From contig NZ_CP054150.1 in assembly GCF_021310995.1 (NCBI RefSeq), forward strand, positions 2,542,001-2,606,000: a stretch of 64,000 bases of DNA, written 5' to 3'. This DNA is from Agrobacterium vaccinii. Its GTDB lineage: Bacteria; Pseudomonadota; Alphaproteobacteria; Rhizobiales; Rhizobiaceae. Below the pieces are notes generated by a model that saw nothing but the letters and a program-made list of their open reading frames with translations, was not told the DNA's origin and did no database searches. Both the position numbers and the translations under genes were made by a program. Within the stretch, counting starts at the first letter, position 1; each line of letters begins with the position of its first letter. Shown here one piece after another: positions 1 to 8,250 of the stretch.

Positions 1-906
1 ATGTTCTACCGCTCCCTCACCGGCGCGCTGAAGGCGATGCGGGAAGACCCGTGGGCGCTGGCCTCGCTGATCGGGCTGTCCTTTGCCTATGGCGTCTTCC
101 ACGCGGCTGGCCCCGGCCACGGCAAGGCCGTGATCTCTTCCTATATGATTGCCAATGAAACGCAGCTGAAGCGCGGCATTCTGATTTCGTTCATCTCGGC
201 CATCATTCAGGGTGCGGTCGCCATAGCACTCGTCGGCGCCGCCTATCTGGTGCTGCGCGGCACCTCCATCACCATGACCAAAGCAACGCAGACGATGGAA
301 ATCGCCAGCTTTGCCATGGTTGCGCTGTTCGGCGCATGGCTTTTGTTCCGCAAGCTGCACAGCCTGCTGACCCGCCCTGCCCCGGCACTTTCAGTGGAAT
401 ATGCCGCCCCGGCGATAGAAACCGCAACCATGGACGCCAGCCCCATGCGCACCGGCATGGGCAGCGGCCTACGCTTTCAGGGCAAGCCGGTCTTCCCGGA
501 TCACGACCAAAGTGGCACTGGGGATATCTGCACCACCTGCGGCAACGCCCACGCGCCCGATCCATCGCTTCTGCGGGGCAAGGATTTCAGCCTTCACGAA
601 GCATGGTCCGCCATCATCGCCGTCGGCCTTCGCCCCTGCTCCGGCGCCATTATCGTCATGAGCTTTTCGATCCTCAATGGCCTGCTGATGGGCGGCGTAC
701 TCTCGGTCCTCGCCATGTCCATCGGCACCGCCATCACCGTCTCGCTACTGGCCTGCCTCGCCGTCAAAGCCAAAGACATCGCCGTCCGCTTCGCCGGAAC
801 CGGCAGCAAAAGAGCATCCCGCATCACACACGGCATAGAAATCGCGGGCGCGCTGTTCGTGCTGCTGATGGGCCTCGCCCTACTGGGCGCCTCGCTTCAG
901 GCGTAG
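1..906 (+). CDS. NicO/RcnA-family nickel-cobalt transporter, 5' end cut by window
   Basis: This is an inner-membrane Ni2+/Co2+ transporter of the NicO (HoxN/HupN/NixA-like, RcnA) family. The visible 301 residues carry the family signature HAAGPGHGK at about residues 34-42. A Cys/His/Asp-rich cytoplasmic-type loop follows at about 167-188, with DHD and a CTTC motif. A second signature, GLRPCSGA, lies at about 209-216, and several hydrophobic segments flank these. The frame is open from base 1, so the ATG there may not be the true start. Family members usually have a few dozen more N-terminal residues, so the gene is probably partial. The metal and the direction of transport are inferred from the family only. 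No metal regulator is visible beside it. Confidence 0.85.
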   Translation: MFYRSLTGALKAMREDPWALASLIGLSFAYGVFHAAGPGHGKAVISSYMIANETQLKRGILISFISAIIQGAVAIALVGAAYLVLRGTSITMTKATQTMEIASFAMVALFGAWLLFRKLHSLLTRPAPALSVEYAAPAIETATMDASPMRTGMGSGLRFQGKPVFPDHDQSGTGDICTTCGNAHAPDPSLLRGKDFSLHEAWSAIIAVGLRPCSGAIIVMSFSILNGLLMGGVLSVLAMSIGTAITVSLLACLAVKAKDIAVRFAGTGSKRASRITHGIEIAGALFVLLMGLALLGASLQA

Positions 907-978
907 GCAGCGATTTCGTGCTACCAATTTTGCCGATTAATCCCTAGGTTGTGCTTCAGTTAAGAAGTAGGAGTGTGG

Positions 979-1518
979 GTGTCTGTGGTCAGTCATCGAT
1001 CAGTGAAACAATATGCTTTCAAGTTCAGCGCAATTGCCAGCGCATCGCTCGGTATTGTTCTGGGCCTTGCCGTTTTCGACGCAAGTCTTCCGTTGTCGAG
1101 CTATGGCAAATTTTGGCTTTTGATCACGGCATGCCTTTGCGCAGCCTTCATCGCAGGCCTGATGACAGATTACCTCCTCGCCAGATTGACCAATGCTCCG
1201 ATTTTTTTCAGAATCGATTTGGCATCCAAACAAGTCCGCTCGTCAGTCGAACGGCGCTTTAAAGGCAACCGCACGGACGAGGAATATCGGCGGATCAAAA
1301 TCGCTATCGTCGTGCCGCTGGTCATCGTGTGTTTGATCGGGATGTTATTTGTATCAGGGGAATGGGCCGCACATGCTTTCACGATCGGGTTGTTTCTCTG
1401 GATCGCAAAAGGCATCTTTAATTTCTTCGATGCGAGCACGGGCTACGGCATTGAGGGCGTGATTGGCTGGACTTTGTCGGGCTTCTTTCTAGCCCTGTTA
1501 TTCGGATTTTTCTCTTGA
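979..1518 (+). CDS. Membrane protein of unknown function, first of a tandem paralogous pair
   Basis: I do not recognise this family. The protein of about 179 residues has two hydrophobic segments in its N-terminal half (one around a conserved SSYGKFWLL stretch) and two or three near the C terminus, separated by a charged middle (ERRFKGNRTDEEYRR). The next gene repeats the N-terminal pattern (AIASASLGIV against TIACKALGVV, SYGKFWLLI against TYGKRWLIV), so the two arose by tandem duplication. I chose GTG 979 because AGGAG at 969-973 is well spaced to it. GTG 973 and GTG 985 are alternatives. Its stop overlaps the next start by one base, which implies translational coupling. Confidence 0.6.
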   Translation: MSVVSHRSVKQYAFKFSAIASASLGIVLGLAVFDASLPLSSYGKFWLLITACLCAAFIAGLMTDYLLARLTNAPIFFRIDLASKQVRSSVERRFKGNRTDEEYRRIKIAIVVPLVIVCLIGMLFVSGEWAAHAFTIGLFLWIAKGIFNFFDASTGYGIEGVIGWTLSGFFLALLFGFFS

Positions 1519-2054
1519 TGGCGGCGCCCCTGGTAGATCGTCTCCTGACGAAACAAAATGCTGCGAAGTTTGGCACAATTGCCTGCAAAGCTCTCGGTGT
1601 TGTTTTCGGGCACGCAGTTTACAATGGCAACCTTCAGCCTATTTCCACCTATGGCAAACGATGGCTTATCGTTAGCATGTGTCTCGGCCTTGCATTTCTC
1701 ATCGGGATGGTCATCGAATATTACATTCGCAAATTCTACTTAGCGTCTGCGTTACCAGAAGATAGCGGTGAGGATTCGAGCTTGAGTCAGCCTATCCGGG
1801 CTCATTTCAGAGTGGACCGCAGCCTCATCGCACGAGGTGCCGTGCTGGCTTTCATCATAGCGGTCTTCGGCTCCGTCGCGATACTCGGCTCCGTGGCCGC
1901 TGCTTTGCTCATTGTACCCTTCGTGCTCTTGACTGCAGCAGATAACTACGTCTCGGTGAATTCGGCCGATCGACACTTCAAGGCGTCAGCTATCAGCGCA
2001 CTCCTCTCAGGCGCGTTTTACGGTCTCTCAATCGGTTATACGCTTAAGATATGA
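1518..2054 (+). CDS. Membrane protein of unknown function, second tandem paralogue
   Basis: This protein of about 178 residues is paralogous to the one just upstream and of nearly equal length. The clearest shared block is the first 60 residues. The middle is again charged (DSGEDSSLSQPIRAHFRVDR), and two hydrophobic stretches follow. ATG 1518 overlaps the previous TGA by one base (TGATG). A TTG one codon earlier is possible but less likely. The pair probably acts together as a membrane complex. That is inference from coupling and duplication; no enzymatic motif is visible. Confidence 0.6.
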   Translation: MAAPLVDRLLTKQNAAKFGTIACKALGVVFGHAVYNGNLQPISTYGKRWLIVSMCLGLAFLIGMVIEYYIRKFYLASALPEDSGEDSSLSQPIRAHFRVDRSLIARGAVLAFIIAVFGSVAILGSVAAALLIVPFVLLTAADNYVSVNSADRHFKASAISALLSGAFYGLSIGYTLKI

Positions 2055-2061
2055 GCATTGC

Positions 2062-2271
2062 CTAAGGGTTACGTCGCTGATACCGCGCCCTGAGCCAGAA
2101 AACCAGAAAGAACGCCAGCACTGCGACCACGTCGAACACAGCGGCGACCCAGACCGAGTAGTGTTCTGCCAGCCATAGCGTGATAGTGGGCATGATGAAG
2201 AACAGCAGGCCGAAGCCGACCAGAATGGCGATGGCGGCGATGGCAGAGGCGCTGTTGCTTTTGCCGGTCAT
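2062..2271 (-). CDS. Small two-segment membrane protein
   Basis: This is a 69-residue hypothetical protein with two predicted transmembrane segments (about residues 10-32 and 40-61) and a basic C terminus (RARYQRRNP). Its ATG overlaps the stop of the upstream acetyltransferase gene as ATGA, so the two are very likely cotranslated. I do not recognise a named family. It converges on the paralogous membrane pair with only a few bases between the stop codons. Confidence 0.55.
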   Translation of the reverse strand: MTGKSNSASAIAAIAILVGFGLLFFIMPTITLWLAEHYSVWVAAVFDVVAVLAFFLVFWLRARYQRRNP

Positions 2272-2951
2272 GCGGTCAACCTCGCGCGAATGTCTTCCAG
2301 CTTCTGCTTCTGAACACCGTCACCGTCGAAATTGTCCGGTGCGAGCCATGCTTCGAAAGCCTGACGGATCAGCGGCCATTCGCCATCGATCATCGAGAAC
2401 CACGCCGTATCGCGGTTGCCGCCCTTGGACACCATGTGCTGGCGAAAGACGCCCTCGAACATGAAGCCGTAGCGCTTGGCCGTCGCCCTGGAGGGCTGGT
2501 TTTCGTTGTGGCACTTCCACTCGTAACGGCGGTAGCCCAGATCATCGAACACATGTCGCGCCATCAGGTAGTGCGCTTCGGTAGCAAGCGGCGAACGTTT
2601 CATCTTGATGCCATGCGCCACCGAGCCGACCTCGACCACCCCGTTCTTCGGGTCCGGTCGCATATAGCTCGCCATACCAACGACGTCACCCGTGGCATTG
2701 TCGATGAAAACCAGTGTCACCCAGCCAAAGGCGCTCTGCGCCCCGTCGATCCAGTCGCCAAAAGCCTGCGAATTGAGAAAACCGTCCTGCGGGAAATATT
2801 TGAGCAGATCATTGATGCCAAGACCACCCAGCGCGTCCCACAGCTTTTCCAGATGCTGCGCCCGATCAAACGGCACAGCGGTCACATAACGCCCCTCCAG
2901 CGTTACGGGCTGTGGGGCTGGACATCCTTTGAACTGGCTAAGATCGCGCAT
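2268..2951 (-). CDS. GNAT-family N-acetyltransferase (RimJ/RimL-like)
   Basis: This is a 227-residue cytoplasmic acyl-CoA-dependent N-acetyltransferase of the GNAT fold. The end of the domain shows the typical pattern of a helix, RYEWKC, then NQPSRATAKRYGFMFEG. This is the N-x-x-S-x-x-x-x-x-x-G-F arrangement of RimJ/RimL-like enzymes acting on protein N termini or small amines. The substrate cannot be told. The open frame extends upstream, but I chose ATG 2951 because a GAGGAAAAG ribosome binding site lies just before it. ATG 2963 is the alternative. It is coupled to the small membrane protein downstream. Confidence 0.8.
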   Translation of the reverse strand: MRDLSQFKGCPAPQPVTLEGRYVTAVPFDRAQHLEKLWDALGGLGINDLLKYFPQDGFLNSQAFGDWIDGAQSAFGWVTLVFIDNATGDVVGMASYMRPDPKNGVVEVGSVAHGIKMKRSPLATEAHYLMARHVFDDLGYRRYEWKCHNENQPSRATAKRYGFMFEGVFRQHMVSKGGNRDTAWFSMIDGEWPLIRQAFEAWLAPDNFDGDGVQKQKLEDIRARLTA

Positions 2952-3043
2952 TCTTTTCCTCATAAAATGACGGAAAAGACTTAAGACAGGCAGGGAGCAA
3001 AGACAACAGGCCGATTGGATGTCGAGCGTGGGTAACCCACAAA

Positions 3044-3070
3044 CAAAGGGCCGCCATTTCTGGCGACCCT
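3044..3070 (-). terminator. Terminator of the emrAB-type operon
   Basis: Read on the minus strand, the hairpin pairs AGGG and CGCCA with TGGCG and CCCT around a GAAA tetraloop, with one internal mismatch. It is followed by TTTGTTTG. It lies about 25 bases beyond the efflux-pump stop codon, as expected for a Rho-independent terminator. Confidence 0.55.
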
Positions 3071-3094
3071 CTGGCGCTGCGGTGGATGGGGAAA

Positions 3095-4678
3095 TCAGTG
3101 GCCGGCGTCGGGTGGTGGTGCGGCCTTGGGTTTGTTGATCAGGACGGTGAGGAAGATGAGGCCACTGAAGAGGCAGGTCAGCAGCAGGAAGACGTCTGCA
3201 AAGGCCAGCAGCCAGGCTTGTTGCGAGACGACGCCGACGAGTTTTTTGACGGCGACGGATGCGCCGTCGAGGCCGTAGGAATCGTAGTTGGCGCCGACGC
3301 TGTTCATCCACTCGAGTGCTGCCGGGTTGCCGAAATTGACGTGTTCGGCAATGCGCACATAGTGGTCGTCCGTGCGCTGGCTGAGCAGGGTGTTGATGAT
3401 GGCTAGACCCACTGCGCCGCCGAGGTTACGGGTGAGATTGAAGAGGCCCGACGCGTTCTTCATGCGGGCAGGCGGCAGGGTGCCGAGCGCGATGTTGTTG
3501 ATCGGCACCATGCACATCATCAGTCCGAAGCCGCGCAGCAGCTGCGGGATCAACAGCTCGTAGAAGTCCCAGTCGGCGGTCACATAGGTCATGATCCATG
3601 TGCCGGAGGCAAAGCTGATGAAGCCGATGACCATCATGATGCGCAGATCAAGCTTGGTGGACAGCTTGCCCGCAATTGGCGCGGTGAAGAACATCGCTAG
3701 ACCCGAAACGAACATGGTTTCGCCGATCATCAGCGCATCGTAACCCCGCACACGCCCCAGATAGAGCGGATACATATAGGTCAGCCCATAAAGACCGATG
3801 CCCATGACGAAGGAAAACAGGGAGCCGATGGAGAAATTCCGGTCGGCAAAGGCTTTCAGGTCGACGACCGGGAAATCCACCTTGAAGGCGCGCCAGAAGA
3901 ACACGATGCCGCCGATGGCCATGGCAAGCGTGCCCAGCACGATGTGGCTGTCGTTGAACCAGTCGTTGTTGTTGCCCTCTTCCAGCACATATTCCATGGA
4001 GCCCAGAAAGACGCCCATGGACAGCAAGCCCCACCAGTCGAACTTCTTCATCAAGGAGCGTTCGGGCTTGTCGAAATCGATGAAGTTCCACGTCACCAAG
4101 GTGACGATGATGCCGGGGATGATGTTGACTAGAAACAGCCAGTGCCAGGAAAAGGCATTGGAGAGGTAGCCACCGACCGTCGGGCCGATGGTGGGTGCCA
4201 GTGTTGCCACAAGCCCGATGATGGGCGACACCACCGCCCGCTTGGAGGGCGGAAAGATGGTGAAGGCGGCGGCAAAGACGGATGGGATCATGCCGCCGCC
4301 TATGAAGCCCTGTATGGCGCGGTACACGATCATCTGGTCGATGTTCGTCGCGGTCGCACACAGGGCGCTGGAAATGGTGAAGCCTGCGGCGCAGGTGGCA
4401 AACAGCACCCGCGTGGAGAGAATGCGCGCAAGCGTTCCCGACAGCGGAATCATGATGACTTCCGCAATCAGATAGGATGTCTGCACCCAGGCGATTTCAT
4501 CGGAACCGGCACCAAGGCCCGCCTGAATTTCCGCCAGCGAAGCGGACACGATCTGGATGTCGAGGATCGACATGAACATGCCGAACACCATCGCGAAGAA
4601 GGCGATGAGGCGTCTGCGATCCATCGGGGGATCGGCGGCGGGGGCTGTGCCCACCGCCATGCTGGCTGTTGCCGCCAT
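3095..4678 (-). CDS. EmrB/QacA-type multidrug efflux MFS transporter (DHA2)
   Basis: This is a 527-residue inner-membrane drug/proton antiporter of the 14-TM DHA2 family. Seen: a first-helix motif FMSILDIQIVSASL, a motif-A-like region around PLSGTLARILSTR, and the antiporter motif C GPTVGGYLSNAFSWHWLFLVN at about residues 165-185, close to EmrB (GPTLGG..SWRWIFLIN). Numerous hydrophobic segments run to the C terminus. It begins 21 bases after the membrane-fusion protein gene and ends at a terminator, so the two form a two-gene operon encoding the pump and its periplasmic adaptor. An outer-membrane channel gene is not present locally. The likely regulator is the divergent TetR gene. Confidence 0.9.
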   Translation of the reverse strand: MAATASMAVGTAPAADPPMDRRRLIAFFAMVFGMFMSILDIQIVSASLAEIQAGLGAGSDEIAWVQTSYLIAEVIMIPLSGTLARILSTRVLFATCAAGFTISSALCATATNIDQMIVYRAIQGFIGGGMIPSVFAAAFTIFPPSKRAVVSPIIGLVATLAPTIGPTVGGYLSNAFSWHWLFLVNIIPGIIVTLVTWNFIDFDKPERSLMKKFDWWGLLSMGVFLGSMEYVLEEGNNNDWFNDSHIVLGTLAMAIGGIVFFWRAFKVDFPVVDLKAFADRNFSIGSLFSFVMGIGLYGLTYMYPLYLGRVRGYDALMIGETMFVSGLAMFFTAPIAGKLSTKLDLRIMMVIGFISFASGTWIMTYVTADWDFYELLIPQLLRGFGLMMCMVPINNIALGTLPPARMKNASGLFNLTRNLGGAVGLAIINTLLSQRTDDHYVRIAEHVNFGNPAALEWMNSVGANYDSYGLDGASVAVKKLVGVVSQQAWLLAFADVFLLLTCLFSGLIFLTVLINKPKAAPPPDAGH

Positions 4679-4699
4679 GATCTTGGTTCCTATCGAAGC

Positions 4700-5893
4700 T
4701 TACTTCGACTGCGCAGTATTGGTCTCTTTGGGTGCGGTGCGGGTATCGACATCCACAACGACGCTCAAACCGGCGCGCAGCTTGTGCTTGGCCAGATCTT
4801 TCTTGGAGAAGACGACACGAACCGGCACGCGCTGAATGACCTTGGTGAAATTGCCCGTGGCATTTTCCGGCGGCAGCAGGGAGAAGACAGAGCCGGAGGC
4901 TGGCGAAATCGACTGCACCGTGGCTTCGATATCGTGGTCGCCAAAGGCATCCACGTGGACGCGAACCTTGGAACCGGGCTCGATTTTGGCGAGCTGCGTT
5001 TCTTTGAAATTGGCGTCGATGTAGAGATCGTCCATCGGCACCAGCGATGCAAGGCGCTTGCCGACAGATACGAGATCACCCGTCTGGACCGAAAGGTTGC
5101 CGATGACGCCATCATAGGGCGCGCGCAGAACCGTGAAGGACAGGTCGCGGGCGGCCTTGTCGCGGGAAATCTCCAGCGACTTGACCGAACCCTCGGCTTC
5201 CTTGCGCTGGGCGCGCAGCAGATCGATATTGGCCTGAGCGGACACGACGCCCGCTTCACCGGCGACCAGATTGGCCTTGGCCTGTTCCATGGCGATCTGT
5301 GCGTTATCCGACGATGCAGCCGTGCCGACATCCTTGGACTGGAGTTCGGTGGCGCGCTTCAGATTGATATCGGCACCCCGCAGTGCTGCATCCAGAGCGC
5401 CCTTCTGGGCAACGGCCTGGGCAAGCGATGCTTCCGCACCGGCAATCTGGGCATCGATACGGTTGAGCGAAAGCTGCTGCGTTTCAAGCTGGGCCTGCGC
5501 CTGTTCCAGCGCGTTGCGATAATCGCCGTCGTCCAGCGTCACCATCGGGTCGCCTGCCTTCACTTCCTGGTTGGCGACGATATCGACCTTGGCGACATAG
5601 CCGGAAACCTTCGGCGAGATGACGGCGATGTCACCTTTCACATAGGCGTCATCCGTGGAGATGAGGAAACGACCATCCGTCCACCACTGGTAACCGTACC
5701 AGCCGCCACCGGCCAATGCGGCAAGGACGATGATGGGCAGAACGAACGACTTGCGCTTTTTCTTCTCTGGCGCGGCCGCCTGGTTTGGCGCAGCACTCTG
5801 TTCGGCCGCCACGGGTTTTGCCTCGTCGGCCCGTGCTTCGGTCTCTTCAGAGGAATTCACTGCTCGGATCGCACCGCTTTTTTGCACCGACAT
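4700..5893 (-). CDS. EmrA/HlyD-family membrane fusion protein
   Basis: This is a periplasmic adaptor of about 397 residues, anchored by one N-terminal transmembrane helix (about residues 48-66, after a KKKRK stretch). The barrel-sandwich half-motif DAYVKGDIAVISPKVSGYV, long coiled-coil helices (about 120-230, rich in Q, E, A and L) and the second lipoyl half FTVLRAPYDGVIGNL follow. This is the standard EmrA layout. ATG 5893 is preferred, with GTG 5902 three codons upstream as an alternative. It is first in the operon with the DHA2 pump. Its predicted promoter (TTGATA, 17 bases, TATGTC on the minus strand, 5982-5954) overlaps that of the divergent TetR gene. Confidence 0.88.
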   Translation of the reverse strand: MSVQKSGAIRAVNSSEETEARADEAKPVAAEQSAAPNQAAAPEKKKRKSFVLPIIVLAALAGGGWYGYQWWTDGRFLISTDDAYVKGDIAVISPKVSGYVAKVDIVANQEVKAGDPMVTLDDGDYRNALEQAQAQLETQQLSLNRIDAQIAGAEASLAQAVAQKGALDAALRGADINLKRATELQSKDVGTAASSDNAQIAMEQAKANLVAGEAGVVSAQANIDLLRAQRKEAEGSVKSLEISRDKAARDLSFTVLRAPYDGVIGNLSVQTGDLVSVGKRLASLVPMDDLYIDANFKETQLAKIEPGSKVRVHVDAFGDHDIEATVQSISPASGSVFSLLPPENATGNFTKVIQRVPVRVVFSKKDLAKHKLRAGLSVVVDVDTRTAPKETNTAQSK

Positions 5894-5935
5894 GGGTAAC
5901 ACCGTTCACTGGAATGTAGAAAATGATTTCGAACT

Positions 5936-6005
5936 GAACCGTTCGGTTCGATTGACATAATCCGTTTGCTGACACATATCAAGTGACATCGAACCGTTTG
6001 GTTCG
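5936..6005. promoter_or_regulatory. Divergent emrA/tetR promoters with two paired operators
   Basis: Two near-identical palindromes are seen: GAACCGTTCGGTTC at 5936-5949 and CGAACCGTTTGGTTCG at 5990-6005, with centres 55 bases apart. Between them lie a plus-strand promoter candidate (TTGACA 5952-5957, 17-base spacer, CATATC 5975-5980) and a minus-strand candidate (TTGATA 5982-5977, 17-base spacer, TATGTC 5959-5954). Each operator falls at the predicted transcription start of one promoter. This is the classical arrangement for a TetR repressor controlling itself and a divergent efflux operon. Repressor identity is inferred from proximity. Confidence 0.75.
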
Positions 6006-6045
6006 ATATATTGAATCGAATCTAAAACGATTGGCGGATCGACAC

Positions 6046-6717
6046 GTGAGCGAAGACAAACAAATCCTGCATGAATGTCCTGCGCCTTCGGCAGGCCGTT
6101 TTGCTGCTGGCGAAGATCCGACGAAGCGCGAACAAATTCTTGACGGCGCATGGCGGGTGTTCAAGCAAAAGGGCTTCGACGCCGCCAGCATGAACGACAT
6201 CACCCGCGAAGCTGCTGTTTCCAAAGGGACAATTTACGTCTACTTCCAGAACAAGGACGACCTCTTCGCAGCCCTCATAGACCGCCACCGTGCCGAGTTT
6301 GCGCTGTCCATGCGCGATATTCTGGCTGGGACGGAGGCGGTGCGGGACGGGCTGTGGCAGTTTGGCGATGCGTTTATTCACAAAGTGACATGCACTGACA
6401 TGATACCTGCCATGCGCTCAGCGCTTGGCGTGATCGATCGCATGCCGAAACTGTCTCAGCGCTTTTTCGTAGCGGCACCGAACAATGTCCGCGTCGTTCT
6501 GCACGATTTTCTCCAGCATCATGTGGAACAGGGCGCGCTTGCCATACAGGATGTCGATATGGCGGCACGCCAATTCATCGAGCTCGCCACCGGCACGTTT
6601 TTCAAGATGAAGCTTTTCGGCGAGCTGGTGGGAGAGCCACCGGCAGATGAGGTGGAGCGTGTGCTGTCCAGCGCCATCCATGTTTTTATGTCGGCTTACG
6701 GAACCAAGACAGTTTAA
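6046..6717 (+). CDS. TetR-family repressor of the adjacent efflux operon
   Basis: This is a DNA-binding repressor of about 223 residues. The N-terminal TetR helix-turn-helix is clear: REQILDGAWRVF, FDAASMNDITREA, then VSKGTIYVYFQNKDDLF. The C-terminal helical ligand domain is divergent, as usual. GTG 6046 was chosen because an earlier in-frame GTG (5983) would place the operator inside the coding sequence and upstream of the domain. It is divergent from emrA and separated from it by the twin operators. The expected role is release from DNA on binding a toxic hydrophobic compound; the inducer is unknown. Confidence 0.85.
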   Translation: MSEDKQILHECPAPSAGRFAAGEDPTKREQILDGAWRVFKQKGFDAASMNDITREAAVSKGTIYVYFQNKDDLFAALIDRHRAEFALSMRDILAGTEAVRDGLWQFGDAFIHKVTCTDMIPAMRSALGVIDRMPKLSQRFFVAAPNNVRVVLHDFLQHHVEQGALAIQDVDMAARQFIELATGTFFKMKLFGELVGEPPADEVERVLSSAIHVFMSAYGTKTV

Positions 6718-6871
6718 GTCCATTCAGCATCCGGGTTTCTCGTATTGCGTGAAATTTCGAGAAAATAGAGCATGACACATCTGTCACACGCTTGTTTCTC
6801 GCGCATTCGAATATAAACATTGGTCAGTTTCGAATTGTCGAAGCCGGATAGCTGAAAAGGAAAACAGGCAC

Positions 6872-7621
6872 GTGGATTCCATAATCCCTTTATTGTCCGA
6901 CCCCGCTGCGTGGGTGGCGCTCGTCACCCTTATCGTCATGGAGGTCGTGCTTGGCATCGACAACCTGATCTTTATTTCCATTCTCACCAATAAGTTGCCG
7001 GAGCATCAGCGCGACAAGGCCAGAAAAATCGGTATTGGCCTGGCGCTGATCATGCGTCTGGGCCTGCTCGGCACCGTCGCGTGGATCGTACAGCTGACCG
7101 AACCCGTCTTCGAACTCTTCGGTCAGGGCTTCTCGTGGAAGGACATGATCCTCATCGGCGGCGGTCTGTTCCTCGTGTGGAAGGCCACCAAGGAAATTCA
7201 CCACAATGTGGACCCGGAAGACCACAAGGAAGACATGGTCGGCAACGCTGCCATCACCAGCTTCTCGTCTGCCATCGTGCAGATTCTGCTGCTCGACCTC
7301 GTCTTTTCGCTCGACAGCATCATCACCGCCGTCGGCATGACACCGCACGTGCCGATCATGGTTGTTGCCGTCGTCTTCGCCGTTACCGTCATGCTGCTGG
7401 CCGCCAATCCGCTGGCCAACTTCATCGAAAAGAATCCGACAGTCGTCATGCTGGCGCTGGCGTTCTTGCTGATGATCGGCACGACGCTGATTGCCGAAGG
7501 CATGGGCTTCCATGTTCCAAAGGGCTACGTCTACGCCGCCATGGCGTTTTCGGCGCTGGTGGAAGTGCTCAACATGGTCTCGCGCAACTCGCGCCGGAAG
7601 AAAAAGGGCACTGTGCATTAA
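6872..7621 (+). CDS. TerC-family integral membrane protein
   Basis: This is a 249-residue membrane protein of the TerC/YoaE/MnxA superfamily. Seen: the acidic metal-site motif [11 protein letters not shown] in the first helix region, a second copy of the pattern at [16 protein letters not shown] near the middle, and at least six hydrophobic segments. Relatives export Mn2+ or supply metal to exported proteins; others accompany tellurite resistance. Metal specificity here is inferred only. GTG 6872 is supported by AAAAGGAAAA upstream. The 154-base upstream gap holds a TGACA-4-TGTCA palindrome (6773-6786) and a TTTCTCG/CGAGAAA inverted repeat (6736-6764), but I see no recognisable metal riboswitch. 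A terminator follows. Confidence 0.85.
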   Translation: MDSIIPLLSDPAAWVALVTLIVMEVVLGIDNLIFISILTNKLPEHQRDKARKIGIGLALIMRLGLLGTVAWIVQLTEPVFELFGQGFSWKDMILIGGGLFLVWKATKEIHHNVDPEDHKEDMVGNAAITSFSSAIVQILLLDLVFSLDSIITAVGMTPHVPIMVVAVVFAVTVMLLAANPLANFIEKNPTVVMLALAFLLMIGTTLIAEGMGFHVPKGYVYAAMAFSALVEVLNMVSRNSRRKKKGTVH

Positions 7622-7649
7622 TTGCGCTGAGCCCGTCTGAGAAAAAACG

Positions 7650-7676
7650 AAAGGCCCGTGTCATGCGGGCCTTTTT
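7650..7676 (+). terminator. Rho-independent terminator after terC-like gene
   Basis: A stem AAGGCCCG (7651-7658) pairs with CGGGCCTT (7666-7673). It is followed by a run of T residues about 30 bases after the stop codon. Confidence 0.85.
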
Positions 7677-7714
7677 GCGTCCGGGGTGATATGATGTCCA
7701 CGGAGGACGACGAC

Positions 7715-8128
7715 ATGGCATTTGTCATCAAGACAGATATCCCAGACCCGGATGCGCAGACATTCTCCTTCACCGCGCAGAAAACCATGTATGGCGGCAA
7801 GCATATTGCCGAAGGCGATACGGTGTTTCTGTTTGCGAGCGAGAACGAGGGCGGACGGGGTCTTGTAGCAAAAGGCACCGTCTCGAGCGAGGAAGCCGTG
7901 GCCAGAACGCCTGATATTGACCGGCAGACGCCGCGCGTCAGCATCATCGTCAAGTGCACCACCATGGCGACAAAGCCCCTGGGCCGCACGCAGGTCAAGC
8001 CCTTCAGGGACTGGGATGATGGCCAGCCCGAAACCGAACTCAATTTCAAACTCTACCGACAGGCGACAAACAAGATCGTCGGCATTTCCGAGGTGACCGC
8101 CCGTTTTCTGGAGAGGCACTTCGCGTGA
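7715..8128 (+). CDS. Conserved-looking small protein of unknown function
   Basis: This is a 137-residue soluble protein that I cannot place in a family with confidence. The sequence alternates short hydrophobic strands and charged turns (FVIKTDI, TMYGGKHIAEGDTVFLFASE, GRGLVAKGTVSS), which suggests a small beta-barrel resembling PUA/EVE-type domains. An Arg/Trp-containing tail (FRDWDDGQPETELNFKLYRQ) follows. ATG 7715 is favoured over earlier in-frame ATGs because GGAGG lies eight bases upstream. The gene follows the terC-like terminator, so it is probably transcribed separately. No partner gene is adjacent, and function is unknown. Confidence 0.6.
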   Translation: MAFVIKTDIPDPDAQTFSFTAQKTMYGGKHIAEGDTVFLFASENEGGRGLVAKGTVSSEEAVARTPDIDRQTPRVSIIVKCTTMATKPLGRTQVKPFRDWDDGQPETELNFKLYRQATNKIVGISEVTARFLERHFA

Positions 8129-8250
8129 TATGACACCGCACAAAGTTTTCGGCAGGCGCGCAGGAACTGCCGATGCGGGCTTGCGTTGTTGGTCACACAT
8201 CATGCAAAACGTCTTCTTCGTTTTCCAGATTCCGAAAGTAAATCAGTCTC

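Noticed and set aside
4142..5899. 585-codon open frame on the plus strand opposite the efflux genes
   Set aside because: It is an antisense shadow of emrA/emrB in GC-rich DNA, with no ribosome binding site and a low-complexity His/Gly/Arg-rich product.
6718..6871. Manganese (yybP-ykoY) riboswitch before the TerC gene
   Set aside because: The gap is short, and I cannot find the paired loop sequences of that riboswitch.
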